A DNA stretch of 64,000 nucleotides from an uncultured Pseudomonadales bacterium. GTDB lineage: Bacteria; Pseudomonadota; Gammaproteobacteria; Pseudomonadales; Azotimanducaceae. How positions within the stretch are numbered: the first letter of the stretch is position 1; every line of letters begins with the position of its first letter. The stretch is from contig CATOTI010000002.1 in NCBI GenBank assembly GCA_951813295.1, positions 3,358,522 to 3,422,521 on the forward strand, read 5' to 3'. Under the pieces are notes generated by a model, which saw only the letters and a list, made by a program, of their open reading frames with translations, was not told where the DNA came from and made no database searches. The position numbers and the translations under genes are program-made. Shown in pieces: positions 35,249 through 45,012 of the stretch.

Positions 35249-36160
35249 ATGCAATTCGGCGCGCAGCTCAGCAACTACGGGACGAACTGGGAGGACATTC
35301 GGCGCACGTCGCTCGCCCTCGACGCGGGACCGTGGCATAGCGTCTGGTTTTCCGATCATTTCATGCCGCCCGGCAATCCGAAGGCTGGACATGGACCGGC
35401 GCTCGAAGGTTGGTCTCTTTTGACCGGCCTCGCCGCCATCACCGAGCGGGTTGAACTGGGGGTGCTGGCGACGGGCAACACCTACCGGAACCCGGCGCTG
35501 CTCGCGAAGATGTGCTCGACGCTCGATCACATGACGGGTGGCCGGATGATTCTGGGGCTTGGCGCGGCTTGGTATGACCGCGAACACGAAGCCTACGGCT
35601 GGGATTTCCCGTCCCTGAAGGAACGTAGCGATCGTCTGGAAGAGGCGACGGATCTGATCCGACTCCTGTTCACGAAGCCGAATGATGAGTACGTCTCCTT
35701 CGACGGACAGTACTACCAGCTCAAGGATGCGCCCCTGTCACCGCCCTCGACGCGACAACCCCACATTCCGATTCTGATTGGCGGAAACGGCGAGAAGCGC
35801 ACGCTCAAGACGTGCGCCAAGTCGGGCGACATCTTCAATCTCGATTTCTGGCATCCGGGCGGCGTCGACGTCTTCAAGCACAAAGCCGATGTCGTGGCGC
35901 GTCATTGTGAGTCGTTCGATCGAGACCCCGCGGAAGTGAAGAAGACCGTGTGTCTGCCGTTTCGCATCTTCGACACTAACGAAGAAGCCAAGGCGAAGGG
36001 CGCGCAGCCATGGTATTGCTGGGGCACGGTCAACTGGATACAGGATTACCTCGGTGGCTACATCGACGCTGGCGCGGAAGAGATTCTGATCTGCGCGGTA
36101 CCGAACCGACCGGAAGCGTTTCAACGGATCGAGGAAGAAATTCTCTCGGTATTCGACTGA
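35249..36160 (+). CDS. LLM class (luciferase-like) oxidoreductase
   Basis: This 303-residue TIM-barrel protein has a family-typical start (M-Q-F-G-A-Q-L-S-N-Y-G), V-E-L-G-V-L-A-T-G-N-T-Y-R-N-P and G-G-R-M-I-L-G-L-G-A-A-W-Y-D-R-E-H-E-A-Y-G. This last pattern is typical of F420-dependent LLM oxidoreductases of the short type. I-P-I-L-I-G-G-N-G-E-K-R-T-L supports it. An AGGAGGAA site precedes ATG 35249. It lies 24 bases before a D-amino-acid deacylase-like gene in the same direction, suggesting a joint catabolic unit. Confidence 0.9.
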   Translation: MQFGAQLSNYGTNWEDIRRTSLALDAGPWHSVWFSDHFMPPGNPKAGHGPALEGWSLLTGLAAITERVELGVLATGNTYRNPALLAKMCSTLDHMTGGRMILGLGAAWYDREHEAYGWDFPSLKERSDRLEEATDLIRLLFTKPNDEYVSFDGQYYQLKDAPLSPPSTRQPHIPILIGGNGEKRTLKTCAKSGDIFNLDFWHPGGVDVFKHKADVVARHCESFDRDPAEVKKTVCLPFRIFDTNEEAKAKGAQPWYCWGTVNWIQDYLGGYIDAGAEEILICAVPNRPEAFQRIEEEILSVFD

Positions 36161-36184
36161 GGAACCATCGATCAGGAGATCGAC

Positions 36185-37942
36185 ATGCATGACCTGACCA
36201 TTCGCCGCGCACACGTGATCGATGGCAGCGGCCAGCCGGGATTTCAGGCCGATGTCGCGATTTCGGACGGCCAGATTGTCGAAGTCGGCGCCGTCACGGG
36301 GCCCGCGCGTCGCACGATCGACGCCGACGGCGCGCTCGTGACGCCAGCCTGGATCGACATCCACACCCACTACGACGGCCAGGTCACGTGGGATTCGACC
36401 CTCGACCCTTCCGCTTCGCATGGGGTCGGCACCATCGTGATGGGTAACTGCGGCGTCGGATTTGCACCCGTCAAGCCAGGTGGTGAACAGGATCTGATCG
36501 ATTTGATGGAGGGTGTGGAAGACATCCCCGGCACGGCGCTTCACGAAGGGATGCCGTGGGGCGAATGGGAAACCTATCCGGAGTATCTCGATTTCCTTGC
36601 CGGACGCGAATACGCCATCAACGTGAGTTCGCTCGTTGCCCACGGCGCGGTGCGTAACTACGTGATGGGCGAGCGCGGTCGCAACAACGAAGCAGCGACG
36701 GCCGACGATCTCGCGCGGATGCGCGATGTCGTGGAGGAAGCATTGGTGGCGGGTTCGGTCGGATTCTCGACGTCGAGAATCATCGGCCATCGCTCGATCC
36801 ACGGGGATCCCGTGCCGGGAACATTCGCCAACGATGACGAGTTGATGGTGGTCGCGGATGCATTGCGACGGGCTGGATCGGGTCTTCTGCAGATCATTCC
36901 GTCGAGCACGCTCGGTCCGGGCCGCGAAGAAGCGCTCGAGCATTCGAGCCTCGAATCGGAGATCGACCTCATCGCCCGCGTCAGCAGAGAAAGCGGTCGG
37001 CCGGCAACCTTCACGCTCTTTCAGATGGCGCACTGGCCCGACAAGTGGCGCGAGATCGTCTCGCGGGTCGAGCGCCACAACAAAAACGGGGCCGTGATTG
37101 CGCCACAGGTCGGTGCGCGGCCAGTCGGTCTCGTCATGAGCCTGGCGACGTATCACCCCTACGCACTGAAACCGAGCTATCAGGCGCTGCTCCACCTGCC
37201 GTTCGACGAGCGTGTTCGTGCCATGCGAGAGAGTGACGTGAAAGCGCGCATCCTGAGTGAACCCAATCTCGTGCACGAAAAACCGGGCGGCATGGAGAAT
37301 GGCGTCGCCAATATCGAGCCGGACTACGGCCAGATCTTCCCGCTGACCTCGGACTCGACTTACGAGCCGCGAGCCGCCGATTCGATTGCCGGGCGTGCGG
37401 CGGCCGCCGGGGTCAACGATCTCGACAGCTTCTTCTACGACTACCTCACGGGCGATGGCGGTAACCGCTTTGCCATCTTGTTCTTTGCCAACTGGAACGA
37501 CTATTCGCTGGACGCCGCCCGCGAGATGCAGCTTTCCGGCACGACCGTGACGGGCCTGAGCGACGCCGGTGCGCACGTGAGTGTCATCTTCGACGCCGTG
37601 AATCCGACCTACACGCTCACCTATTGGGGTCGTGACCGGTCGCGCGGTGACACGCTGCCGCTCGAACTTCTCGTGCATCGCCAGACGCAGAAAAACGCGG
37701 CGTTGTTCGGCTTCGACGACCGCGGACTCATCGCGCCCGGCAAGCGTGCCGACCTCAACGTCATCGATTTCGATCACCTGCGCCTTGGCGAACTCACGCT
37801 GCACCATGACTTACCGAGCGGCGGCAAACGCTTGCTGCAGCAAGCCGAAGGCTATGTCGCGAACGTCATCGGTGGTGAGTTGACGCGGGAAAACGGCGTC
37901 GATACGGGTGCAAGACCCGGACGCCTGGTTCGCGTTCGCTAA
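36185..37942 (+). CDS. N-acyl-D-amino-acid deacylase family amidohydrolase
   Basis: This 585-residue protein has the amidohydrolase metal motif H60-T-H62-Y-D-G-Q, a metal-ligand cysteine C89 in [10 protein letters not shown], and a central S-T-S-R. The C-terminal catalytic Asp region is T-G-L-S-D-A-G-A-H. This matches D-aminoacylases, which remove acyl groups from D-amino acids; many homologues have other amide substrates. An AGGAG site precedes ATG 36185. Confidence 0.92.
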   Translation: MHDLTIRRAHVIDGSGQPGFQADVAISDGQIVEVGAVTGPARRTIDADGALVTPAWIDIHTHYDGQVTWDSTLDPSASHGVGTIVMGNCGVGFAPVKPGGEQDLIDLMEGVEDIPGTALHEGMPWGEWETYPEYLDFLAGREYAINVSSLVAHGAVRNYVMGERGRNNEAATADDLARMRDVVEEALVAGSVGFSTSRIIGHRSIHGDPVPGTFANDDELMVVADALRRAGSGLLQIIPSSTLGPGREEALEHSSLESEIDLIARVSRESGRPATFTLFQMAHWPDKWREIVSRVERHNKNGAVIAPQVGARPVGLVMSLATYHPYALKPSYQALLHLPFDERVRAMRESDVKARILSEPNLVHEKPGGMENGVANIEPDYGQIFPLTSDSTYEPRAADSIAGRAAAAGVNDLDSFFYDYLTGDGGNRFAILFFANWNDYSLDAAREMQLSGTTVTGLSDAGAHVSVIFDAVNPTYTLTYWGRDRSRGDTLPLELLVHRQTQKNAALFGFDDRGLIAPGKRADLNVIDFDHLRLGELTLHHDLPSGGKRLLQQAEGYVANVIGGELTRENGVDTGARPGRLVRVR

Positions 37943-37985
37943 TCGCGTCTCTTTCCTCGGGAGACCGCGATGCAAGGGCGAGATC

Positions 37986-38948
37986 TCATGACCTCGCCAT
38001 CACACGCGTCCAGAAGGACACCATCGCTTCGTCGAAGCGTGCCGCTTCGCCCGGGTTGCTACCGATCGCCGCGCCCCGTCTGCCGTACCCGGCTTTGATC
38101 CCGTAAAGCATCGTCGCGCGATCGTCGAGATCGGCATCGCTCTTGCCGGTGACTGGATGGATGAACGCGCCGTCGTCGGCCACATAGGTTGTCGGTGCGC
38201 CCGGCGCGACGGATGCGTCGGCGATGGTCTCGACCTCGGTACCGCGATCGAAGCTGTGACCGGCCCCCGCGAAAACCTGCAGGCGCACGTTCCCACCGGT
38301 GAGACGGATCGCTTGCAGATGACCTTGGACCTGCTGCAATGAACACCATTCGTCGCGGTCGCCCATCAGCACCAATGCCTCTGTTTTGCCGATGGTGGGA
38401 TCGATGAATTGATGGCCTGACCAGGGATACGCCGCGAGGATCCCGTGTAACCGTGGCCCGTCGGCCGAAGCCGCGTCGGCGAACCGGCTCGTCGCGGCAG
38501 TCAACACGGCCGATCCTCCGCGGCTGTGGCCCTGGGCGCCGATTCGATCGGCATCGATGCGTGGGTCGCCAGCAATCGTTCGTACGGCGGCGAGGACGTC
38601 GTAGGCGCTCGCGGCGAACGAATACTGCGCCTGGTTGGCGACCGTCGATGCGACGTTGCGCGCGCCGAACGGATCGATGAGCGCCGTCGCGATACCAAGC
38701 TTGTTGAGGGTTTCAGCATGGCGAATATGCGACGGGGCGACGCCGAGGCTCCCCGGGACGACGATGACGACGGGAAACGGTGTGTCGCCTTCGTCGGGAA
38801 CGAACAACTGCGCGTCGATCTCGACCGAGGGAGTCTCGGTCCCGGCGAGGACGGCGTGATAGTTGCGCGGATTGGCGCTGACTACCGTGAGATGTTCGCC
38901 CTTCACGCCGTTTTCGAAGCTCAAAGTCTGGTCGCGGAGTTGGCGCAT
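37986..38948 (-). CDS. Alpha/beta hydrolase (dienelactone hydrolase-like)
   Basis: This 320-residue protein has the nucleophile elbow G-H-S142-R-G-G. A preceding oxyanion-type V-V-P-G-S-L-G-V is at about 64-71, a probable acid in L-M-G-D-R-D-E-W, and the catalytic His in G-A-G-H-S-F-D-R. The layout fits dienelactone hydrolase or acetyl-xylan-esterase-like proteins. There is no signal peptide. It is divergent from the amidohydrolase at 39050 and convergent with the deacylase gene. Confidence 0.88.
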   Translation of the reverse strand: MRQLRDQTLSFENGVKGEHLTVVSANPRNYHAVLAGTETPSVEIDAQLFVPDEGDTPFPVVIVVPGSLGVAPSHIRHAETLNKLGIATALIDPFGARNVASTVANQAQYSFAASAYDVLAAVRTIAGDPRIDADRIGAQGHSRGGSAVLTAATSRFADAASADGPRLHGILAAYPWSGHQFIDPTIGKTEALVLMGDRDEWCSLQQVQGHLQAIRLTGGNVRLQVFAGAGHSFDRGTEVETIADASVAPGAPTTYVADDGAFIHPVTGKSDADLDDRATMLYGIKAGYGRRGAAIGSNPGEAARFDEAMVSFWTRVMARS

Positions 38949-39049
38949 TCGTCGTCCTGTCGTTGTTAATCACTTGATGCCGGATGCTAGTGGGTTGCCA
39001 GTCGCCGTACGACGGTTACGCTCGGCTGATGGGAACGAGGAACCGAAAC

Positions 39050-40330
39050 ATGTACAGAGTATTGGTTGGCGTCTTGGCCGCTATCTTTTCCTCGGCGGCG
39101 AACGCCGAAGTGGTCCACGTGCATACGGGCACGCTGCTTGCGATACCAGGGACGGAACCCGCGAACGAGCAGACCGTGATCGTCGAGGACGGCGCGATCC
39201 TGGCCGTCGTCGACGGCTATCGGACGCAAGGCGCCGACCGTGTGATTGATCTCAAGGATCGCTTCGTCATGCCGGGCCTCATGGACATGCATGTGCATCT
39301 GCAGTCCGAGCTCGGGCCCCAGCGTTTCGCACAGGCACTGCAGTTCACCGACGCGGACTTCGCTTTTCAGGGCGCGTACTACGCACGCAAGACGCTGATG
39401 GCCGGCTTCACGACGGTTCGTAACGTCGGCGCGCGTCGTCGTGATGGGATGTATGCGCTTCGCGACGCCGTCGAGCGCGGCTGGGTCGACGGCCCCCGTA
39501 TCGTCGCGGCGGGCGGTGTGGCGGTCACCGGCGGTCATGCGGACACGAGCGGTGTCAGCGCGCAACTGCTCGATTTCTACGCCGATCGTTCGCGCACCGT
39601 TTGTGACGGACCGTTCGACTGCCGCCGGGCGACCCGGCAGGCGATCAAGTACGGCGCCGATCTCATCAAGATCACATCGACCGGTGGGGTGATGTCGGAT
39701 ACCAACACGGGCACCGAACAGCAGATGACGGATGAGGAGCTTCGCGAAGTGGTGCAGACCGCACACAGTCTCGGCCGAAAGGTCGCGGCGCACGCGCACG
39801 GCGCGAATGGGATCAACGCGGCATTGCGCGCTGGTGTCGACAGTATCGAGCATGGCACCTACACCAACGACGAAAGCGTGCGCCTCTTCGTCGAAACGGG
39901 TGCCTATCTCGTGCCGACGTTGGTTGCCGGCGAGGCGGTCGTCGATATCGCCACCAACAACGATTTCCTCTCACCCGAGGTGCGCGAGAAAGCGCTGCGG
40001 GTCGGTCGCGTGATGAAGGAGAACCTCGGCCGGGCGATTCGAGGTGGCGTGAAGATCGCCTTTGGTACGGACAACGGTGTTTCGCCGCATGGCAGGAATG
40101 CGCGTGAAGCGGAGCTCATGTTCGAAGCCGGTATGGCGCCAGCCGACATCCTGGTCTCGGCCACCATCAGTGCGGCGGATCTCATCGACCGGGACGATCT
40201 GGGCACGCTCGAAAGTGGTCACCGCGCCGATCTCATCGCGACGACGACGAGCCCGCTCGAGGATATTCGGGCGCTCTACGATGTCGTCTTCGTGATGAAG
40301 GACGGTGTCGTCTACAAAGAAACGCGCTGA
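39050..40330 (+). CDS. Exported metal-dependent amidohydrolase (imidazolonepropionase/prolidase-like)
   Basis: This 426-residue protein has a signal peptide (residues 1-19, ending S-S-A-A-N-A). The amidohydrolase core carries H81-V-H83 (M-P-G-L-M-D-M-H-V-H), a metal-bridging lysine in A-D-L-I-K-I, then A-H-A-H-G-A-N-G and S-I-E-H-G-T. The catalytic Asp is in A-F-G-T-D-N-G-V. This class includes periplasmic Xaa-Pro and aryl-dialkyl hydrolases of the same subgroup. ATG 39050 is chosen over earlier codons because the signal peptide starts there and GAGGAA lies about 8 bases upstream. Confidence 0.9.
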   Translation: MYRVLVGVLAAIFSSAANAEVVHVHTGTLLAIPGTEPANEQTVIVEDGAILAVVDGYRTQGADRVIDLKDRFVMPGLMDMHVHLQSELGPQRFAQALQFTDADFAFQGAYYARKTLMAGFTTVRNVGARRRDGMYALRDAVERGWVDGPRIVAAGGVAVTGGHADTSGVSAQLLDFYADRSRTVCDGPFDCRRATRQAIKYGADLIKITSTGGVMSDTNTGTEQQMTDEELREVVQTAHSLGRKVAAHAHGANGINAALRAGVDSIEHGTYTNDESVRLFVETGAYLVPTLVAGEAVVDIATNNDFLSPEVREKALRVGRVMKENLGRAIRGGVKIAFGTDNGVSPHGRNAREAELMFEAGMAPADILVSATISAADLIDRDDLGTLESGHRADLIATTTSPLEDIRALYDVVFVMKDGVVYKETR

Positions 40331-40357
40331 CGTTCGCGCCGTTTCGAGGAACCGAAC

Positions 40358-40804
40358 ATGACGTGGATACATACAGAACATCTTGCGCCGACGCTGATCG
40401 TTCATTTCCCGAGCACCAACGACGCCGGTGATCGGGTTCGTCTCGAGACGAACGAACGCAACGGAGCCCGCCAGATCCACGCACTCGCGGACGATCGACA
40501 GAGCGTCTATTTCGAGGTGGTGGTGTTTCCTGGGTTGCTCGATGTCGAGGCGCTCATGGCCCGTCAACAGGCGGCGTTCGGTGAGCCGGCCGAACGCGAA
40601 TCGCCCTGGCATTCCACGATCGAGCAGGGCGCGCTCGGCGCATTCACGACATCAGAGTTCCGAGTTGGCTGGACCGAAGCCGGGCGCGACATGACTCGCA
40701 CGATGGTCTTCTTCGATACGCCGACAAGCACGGTTCGGCTGGTCTACGACCACAGCTCCGCGCTCAATCTGGAGATCCGCGAGCGCCTGGCTTTCCGCGG
40801 TTAG
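40358..40804 (+). CDS. Hypothetical protein, 148 aa
   Basis: No family was recognised. The protein is soluble, with a mixed alpha/beta sequence, a central D-R-Q-S-V-Y-F-E-V-V-V-F-P and a C-terminal R-T-M-V-F-F-D-T-P-T-S-T-V-R-L-V-Y-D-H-S. An overall beta-rich pattern with Phe and Val strands resembles small lipocalin-like or MOG1-like folds, but this is only an impression. A GAGGAA site precedes ATG 40358, 28 bases after the amidohydrolase stop, so they are probably co-transcribed. Confidence 0.6.
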   Translation: MTWIHTEHLAPTLIVHFPSTNDAGDRVRLETNERNGARQIHALADDRQSVYFEVVVFPGLLDVEALMARQQAAFGEPAERESPWHSTIEQGALGAFTTSEFRVGWTEAGRDMTRTMVFFDTPTSTVRLVYDHSSALNLEIRERLAFRG

Positions 40805-40805
40805 G

Positions 40806-41684
40806 TCAGGGCGCGACCTGGCTGTCGGTGGGTTCTTTGATCGGCATCAGGGCTTTCTGCCAGAGCGTCGGTTCGCTGGGCCCGATGCCGGTCTCCGCGG
40901 TCACGCCAGCCGAGAACGTTCGAAACAGCCGATCCCAGACGATAGCCGCGCATCCGTAGTTGGTGTTGCTCTCCTCGAGAATCATCGAGTGGTGGCGCAG
41001 ATGGTACTCGTTCGTGGTCAGGAGCCAGCCGATGCCGTCCGAGTTCAGCCGAATGTTCGTGTGCGCGATCGAGGCCTGAATGCTCGTGATCATCACCGAA
41101 CCCGCGGCCGCGACGCCGACGCCGAAGGTCAGGTCGACGATTAACGTCGGCAGCGCCAGCACGAGAAGTTCGAGTGGATGGTTGAGCCCGAAGTTGATCG
41201 CACCGAGGCGCTTGAACGCGTGATGGGCGCCGTGTCCCGTCGTACGCCAGACGATGCGCCAGCGATGCTCGGCGCGATGCATCCAGTACCAGATGAACTC
41301 GGACGCGAAGAACACCATCGCGACCTGTACCAGTAGCGGCCACTCACGTGGCCAGACGTCGAGGTTGAGCGCCTCACGCAAGGCGGCGAAGGGCGCGGTG
41401 ATGTTTTCGCGGTAGAAGTCGCCGATCGTGCCGCTCAACACCAACAACACGAGAACGATGAAGACGTAGAGGGCCTTCTCGACGCCCGGTTGGCGCCAGT
41501 CGTATCGAGCGGGCCGGATGTATTCGATCGCGCCGAGGATCAGGTGAACGGCAAGAAGCGCGATCAGGAATCGCGCCGCGTCGGACGGATCGTCGTACCA
41601 GTAGACGATGGCGCCGATCACGAGGAGCGGCTGCAGGGCGTAGTAGATCACGCGATCAAATGCATTCCCTTCGAAGTCGGTCAT
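40806..41684 (-). CDS. Sterol desaturase/fatty acid hydroxylase family protein
   Basis: This 292-residue protein has four to five membrane helices. It has the three histidine boxes of di-iron membrane hydroxylases: H136-R-A-E-H140, H151-G-A-H-H155 and H228-L-R-H-H232. These bind the iron centre on the cytoplasmic face. Substrates in this family are sterols, carotenoids or long-chain lipids. The gene is convergent with the hypothetical gene at 40358, their stops almost touching, and divergent from the VOC gene at 41765. Confidence 0.92.
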   Translation of the reverse strand: MTDFEGNAFDRVIYYALQPLLVIGAIVYWYDDPSDAARFLIALLAVHLILGAIEYIRPARYDWRQPGVEKALYVFIVLVLLVLSGTIGDFYRENITAPFAALREALNLDVWPREWPLLVQVAMVFFASEFIWYWMHRAEHRWRIVWRTTGHGAHHAFKRLGAINFGLNHPLELLVLALPTLIVDLTFGVGVAAAGSVMITSIQASIAHTNIRLNSDGIGWLLTTNEYHLRHHSMILEESNTNYGCAAIVWDRLFRTFSAGVTAETGIGPSEPTLWQKALMPIKEPTDSQVAP

Positions 41685-41764
41685 TCACTTCACCGCCGCT
41701 TTTGTCGAAAACCTACCAAAACGCGTGTCACGATGGCGAAGGCATTAGTGAAGGAGCCCTTTTC

Positions 41765-42244
41765 GTGGCGATCAAAATCGAAGCCATCGGCCATTGCGCG
41801 ATCGCGGCCAGCGACATCCCGGCCATGGTGCGCTTCTATGAAGATGTCCTGGGTTTTCAGATTCTCGAGCGTGACCCGGATCATGGCGGCGTGTTCCTGA
41901 ACCTCGAGGGTACGAGTCACACGATCGACTTCTTCCCAATGGGCGCGCTCGGGACGACGCCCGCAAAGGACGGCTCGCCGATCGTGCACATCGCATTCAA
42001 GGTCGGCTCGTACGAGGCGCTCGCCGCCGCCCACGCGCCGCTCGTCGAACACGACGTGCCGATCCAGGCGCTTCTCGATCACACGAATCAGCGTTCGATC
42101 TATTTCGCCGATCCCGAAGGCAATCGGCTGGAGATCTACTTCGAACGACCCGATTGGCGGGAGATCTTCGCCCGCGGTCGAGGGGATGAGGATCGGCCCT
42201 TTTCGTTCGATGAGCCGGCGCCGGTTTGGGCGTCAGCGGGATAA
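41765..42244 (+). CDS. VOC family protein (glyoxalase/dioxygenase fold)
   Basis: This 159-residue protein carries paired beta-alpha-beta-beta-beta modules. It begins I-E-A-I-G-H-C-A-I-A-A-S-D-I-P-A-M-V-R-F-Y, where His10 is the usual first metal ligand. A second block has I-V-H-I-A-F-K-V, and a third S-I-Y-F-A-D-P-E-G-N-R-L-E-I-Y-F supplies a Glu ligand. The family covers glyoxalase I, extradiol dioxygenases and fosfomycin-resistance proteins. The start is GTG 41765, with GAAGGAG 8 bases upstream. Confidence 0.85.
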   Translation: MAIKIEAIGHCAIAASDIPAMVRFYEDVLGFQILERDPDHGGVFLNLEGTSHTIDFFPMGALGTTPAKDGSPIVHIAFKVGSYEALAAAHAPLVEHDVPIQALLDHTNQRSIYFADPEGNRLEIYFERPDWREIFARGRGDEDRPFSFDEPAPVWASAG

Positions 42245-42288
42245 CGAATCGATGACTCGCACTTCGGATCAAGAACGAACCCGAGACG

Positions 42289-42771
42289 ATGGCCTCCTCC
42301 TCGATCCCGAGAACGCGTGAGCAATTGATCGACGCTGTGACGCGCGACTATTCGCGACTCGTCGAAGTGCTCGATCCGTCCCTTGCGAACCGGGTCTGCG
42401 TCGAGGATTGGTCGGTGAAAGGACTCCTCTCCGTTCGCGCGTGGTGGAGTGAAGCGGTCGTCTCCTGGGTGCGCACGGCGCAGGCGGGCGGTGATCCGGT
42501 GCTTCCGGCGCCGGGCTACAAGTGGAACGAAACGCCACGGCTCAACGTGGCGATCGCCAAACGGCGGGTGTCGTATCGCGCGGCCGTCGATCGATTGGAC
42601 GCGGCTTGTCGGGACGTCTTGCAGGTGGTCGACGAGCTTGACGACCACACGTTGACGACACCGGGTGTCTACCGCTGGGCGGGCAAGAACGGGGTGTGCG
42701 GGATCATCAATCTCAACACCGCGCGGCAATACAGAACGGCGCGCTCGTTCATCCAGCAAATCGCTGACTAA
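42289..42771 (+). CDS. ClbS/DfsB family four-helix bundle protein
   Basis: This 160-residue helical protein begins R-T-R-E-Q-L-I-D-A-V-T-R-D-Y. It has the family's W-S-V-K-G-L-L-S-V-R-A-W-W-S-E segment and Y-K-W-N-E-T-P-R-L-N motif. ClbS-type proteins protect against colibactin or act in DinB-like stress functions; members in other bacteria are uncharacterised. The 3' end overlaps the stop region of the convergent DUF1697 gene by 4 bases. Confidence 0.82.
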   Translation: MASSSIPRTREQLIDAVTRDYSRLVEVLDPSLANRVCVEDWSVKGLLSVRAWWSEAVVSWVRTAQAGGDPVLPAPGYKWNETPRLNVAIAKRRVSYRAAVDRLDAACRDVLQVVDELDDHTLTTPGVYRWAGKNGVCGIINLNTARQYRTARSFIQQIAD

Positions 42772-43352
42772 GTGTCTTTTGTCGGGGCGCCTAAGGCGTC
42801 AGCCATGGCGCGAAGCTGATTTACCGTCCGCCAGTTTCTCGCCGTCGTACTCGTTTGCAGCGCCTTGTCGACCCTCGCGAACTTCGACCGAGCGATGCCA
42901 TCGGGCGCGTGCAGAAAGAGACACCGACCGATGATCTCGAAGGACTCGCTCGGCGATCGAAGTTCCTCGACCGCTGCTGGTGCGGTCGATGCTGGTTCGC
43001 GGTTCAGGAAAAAGACGTGCAGGGATTTCGGATCCGCGGTGGCGTGCTCGTAGGGGTTCGCCGCGATCGCGTTGGCGAATTCGCGTCGCTCGATCAGATG
43101 GAGCCCCGGTAGAAATCCGTGCCGGGCTTCGATCGCGGTCCCAATGGTGCGCGCGAACGCGTCGACCGACTGGATGTCCGCCTGAAAGACCACGTTGCCG
43201 CTCTGAATATAGGTGGCGACATCGGTGCAACCCGCCGCGGTGAAGATCGAAGCGAGGGATTTCATCGGCAGCCGATTGCGGCCGCCGACGTTGATTCCGC
43301 GAAGCAGGGCGATCCAGATCGCCATGGTGATCGGTTCAGGCTCGTCTGACAT
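42768..43352 (-). CDS. DUF1697 family protein
   Basis: This protein of about 194 residues has the DUF1697 signature near its start, I-A-L-L-R-G-I-N-V-G-G-R-N-R-L-P-M-K, then T-Y-I-Q-S-G-N-V-V-F. It ends with T-T-A-R-N-W-R-T-V-N-Q-L, also conserved in the family. Its biochemical role is unknown. The start is uncertain between ATG 43352, ATG 43325 (just before the signature) and ATG 43373. None has a convincing Shine-Dalgarno. Confidence 0.85.
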   Translation of the reverse strand: MSDEPEPITMAIWIALLRGINVGGRNRLPMKSLASIFTAAGCTDVATYIQSGNVVFQADIQSVDAFARTIGTAIEARHGFLPGLHLIERREFANAIAANPYEHATADPKSLHVFFLNREPASTAPAAVEELRSPSESFEIIGRCLFLHAPDGIARSKFARVDKALQTSTTARNWRTVNQLRAMADALGAPTKDT

Positions 43353-43518
43353 GTTCGGGGCGTGCCTCGGCATCGACGTCGTTCTTAAGTGTCTTTGTGA
43401 CGACGAGCATTGTTGATGGGGCAGTCGTAGATGCCGATCCTTTAATCTCGATTCGACCCGAGCATATCGCCTCGAGCACCATTGATTGCGCTAGAGAGCG
43501 TACGTAGTTTCCATTGTC

Positions 43519-43965
43519 GTGGACTACGCGTTACGACCAGCGTCCGAAGCGGACAAGGCCTGGCTGGATGAGCTACGTCGGCAAGCCTATGCCGATCTCT
43601 TTGTGGCGACCTGGGGCCACTGGGATGAGGAACGCCATAACCGGCATTTCGCCGAATCATGGCGCCAAGGTCACATCCAAGTCGCATATGTGAGCGAAGA
43701 GCCCGTTGGCATGATTCAGGTCTTCGAGTCCGATGACGCGCTCACCATCGAAGAGATCCAGGTCCTGCCCGAGTATCAGTTTCGCGGGTTGGGACGAGCG
43801 CTGCTGAACGATGTGGTGGATCGCGCCCGGTCTCATCGCAAACACACGGAACTCGCGGTTGCGCTCAAGAACGTCCGTGCGCAAGCGCTCTACTTGCGCC
43901 TCGGCTTCGAACAAGTCGCCGTTTCGGACACCCATTTCCTGATGCGGCTGACTGCGCCCGAGTGA
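43519..43965 (+). CDS. GNAT family N-acetyltransferase
   Basis: This 148-residue protein has the acetyl-CoA-binding motif I-Q-V-L-P-E-Y-Q-F-R-G-L-G-R-A-L-L (motif A, Q-x2-G-x-G variant). A C-terminal N-V-R-A-Q-A-L-Y-L-R-L-G-F-E motif B also fits. It starts at GTG 43519 (M-D-Y-A-L-R-P-A). The acceptor amine is unknown. It stands alone between two intergenic gaps. Confidence 0.85.
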   Translation: MDYALRPASEADKAWLDELRRQAYADLFVATWGHWDEERHNRHFAESWRQGHIQVAYVSEEPVGMIQVFESDDALTIEEIQVLPEYQFRGLGRALLNDVVDRARSHRKHTELAVALKNVRAQALYLRLGFEQVAVSDTHFLMRLTAPE

Positions 43966-44083
43966 GAAAGGAGATCGCCAAACGTCCGATCTAGAAATCC
44001 ATTGGCCTGGTTTTCATGGCGGCTGGCGCAGCCTGGTTTGCGATAGTGTTTGGCTCGCTATTCAGTCAGGTTGGAGTGTGGGT

Positions 44084-44971
44084 ATGGCCACAAGGACGCG
44101 CTTGCCCGGTACCCCGGAGCCCATGCAAATGTTCGAGGGCAGGGCGGGTGTGCGCATCGCGGCGGATCATTGGGGTGATCCCGATCGAGCATTGATTCTA
44201 TTGCTGCACGGCGGCGGCCAGACGCGTCACGCATGGAAAGGAACGGGTGAGCAGTTGGCAGCGCAATCGATGTGGGTCTACAGCCTGGATTCCCGAGGGC
44301 ATGGCGATTCGGATTGGTCACCGGACGGCGACTACAGTCAGGATGCGATGATCGGAGACCTGACCGAGGTGATCGCGCGCCTGGGCGATCAGCAACCGGT
44401 GCTGGTCGGCGCCTCCATGGGTGGTGGCGTGAGTCTCTGCGCCGTCGGCGAAGGTCTGGTGCAAGCACGCGCGTTGGTATTGGTCGACATGGCTCCACGG
44501 ATCGAGCCGGAAGGCGCGGGGCGCATCATGGACTTCATGCACCAGAAGCCGGAAGGCTTTGATTCGCTGGAAGAAGTAGCCGACGCCATTGCGTCGTATC
44601 AACCGCAACGGAAGCGACCCAGGAGCCTCGACGGCCTGAAGAAGAACGTCCGTCTCGACGAAACCGGTCGAATTCGTTGGCATTGGGATCCCGCCTTTTT
44701 GGGTGATGGACGGCGCGGAGAGATCGATGCCCGGTGGGACCGCATGCAGGAGGCGGCCGAGCAATTGGCCGATCAGAAGGTGCCGACGCTTCTCATCAGG
44801 GGCGGACTGTCCGATGTTTTGAGCGAGGACGGTGCGCGGGCATTCCTTGAAACCTGCCCACACGCCGAATACGTGAACGTAACGGATGCGGCACATATGG
44901 TGGCGGGCGACCGAAACGACATATTCACTTCTGCCGTGAGTGAATTCCTCAAGGGCTTGCCAGCACGTTAA
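44084..44971 (+). CDS. Alpha/beta hydrolase
   Basis: This protein of about 295 residues has the alpha/beta-hydrolase hallmarks L-L-H-G-G-G-Q-T-R-H-A-W (oxyanion region), S-L-D-S-R-G-H-G-D-S, the nucleophile elbow G-A-S-M-G-G, and a late D-A-A-H-M-V with the catalytic His. The style resembles hydrolases of peroxidase-like or epoxide-hydrolase-like groups. ATG 44084 is chosen with TTGGAG 7 bases upstream. G+C is visibly lower than in the preceding genes. Confidence 0.87.
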   Translation: MATRTRLPGTPEPMQMFEGRAGVRIAADHWGDPDRALILLLHGGGQTRHAWKGTGEQLAAQSMWVYSLDSRGHGDSDWSPDGDYSQDAMIGDLTEVIARLGDQQPVLVGASMGGGVSLCAVGEGLVQARALVLVDMAPRIEPEGAGRIMDFMHQKPEGFDSLEEVADAIASYQPQRKRPRSLDGLKKNVRLDETGRIRWHWDPAFLGDGRRGEIDARWDRMQEAAEQLADQKVPTLLIRGGLSDVLSEDGARAFLETCPHAEYVNVTDAAHMVAGDRNDIFTSAVSEFLKGLPAR

Positions 44972-45012
44972 ACCGGCCGATGCCGATGACCGGTTACTTG
45001 ATTCCGGTTCAG

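Noticed and set aside
35738..37807. Antisense frame of 689 residues opposite the LLM and D-aminoacylase genes
   Set aside because: It spans two well-supported genes and has no recognisable motif.
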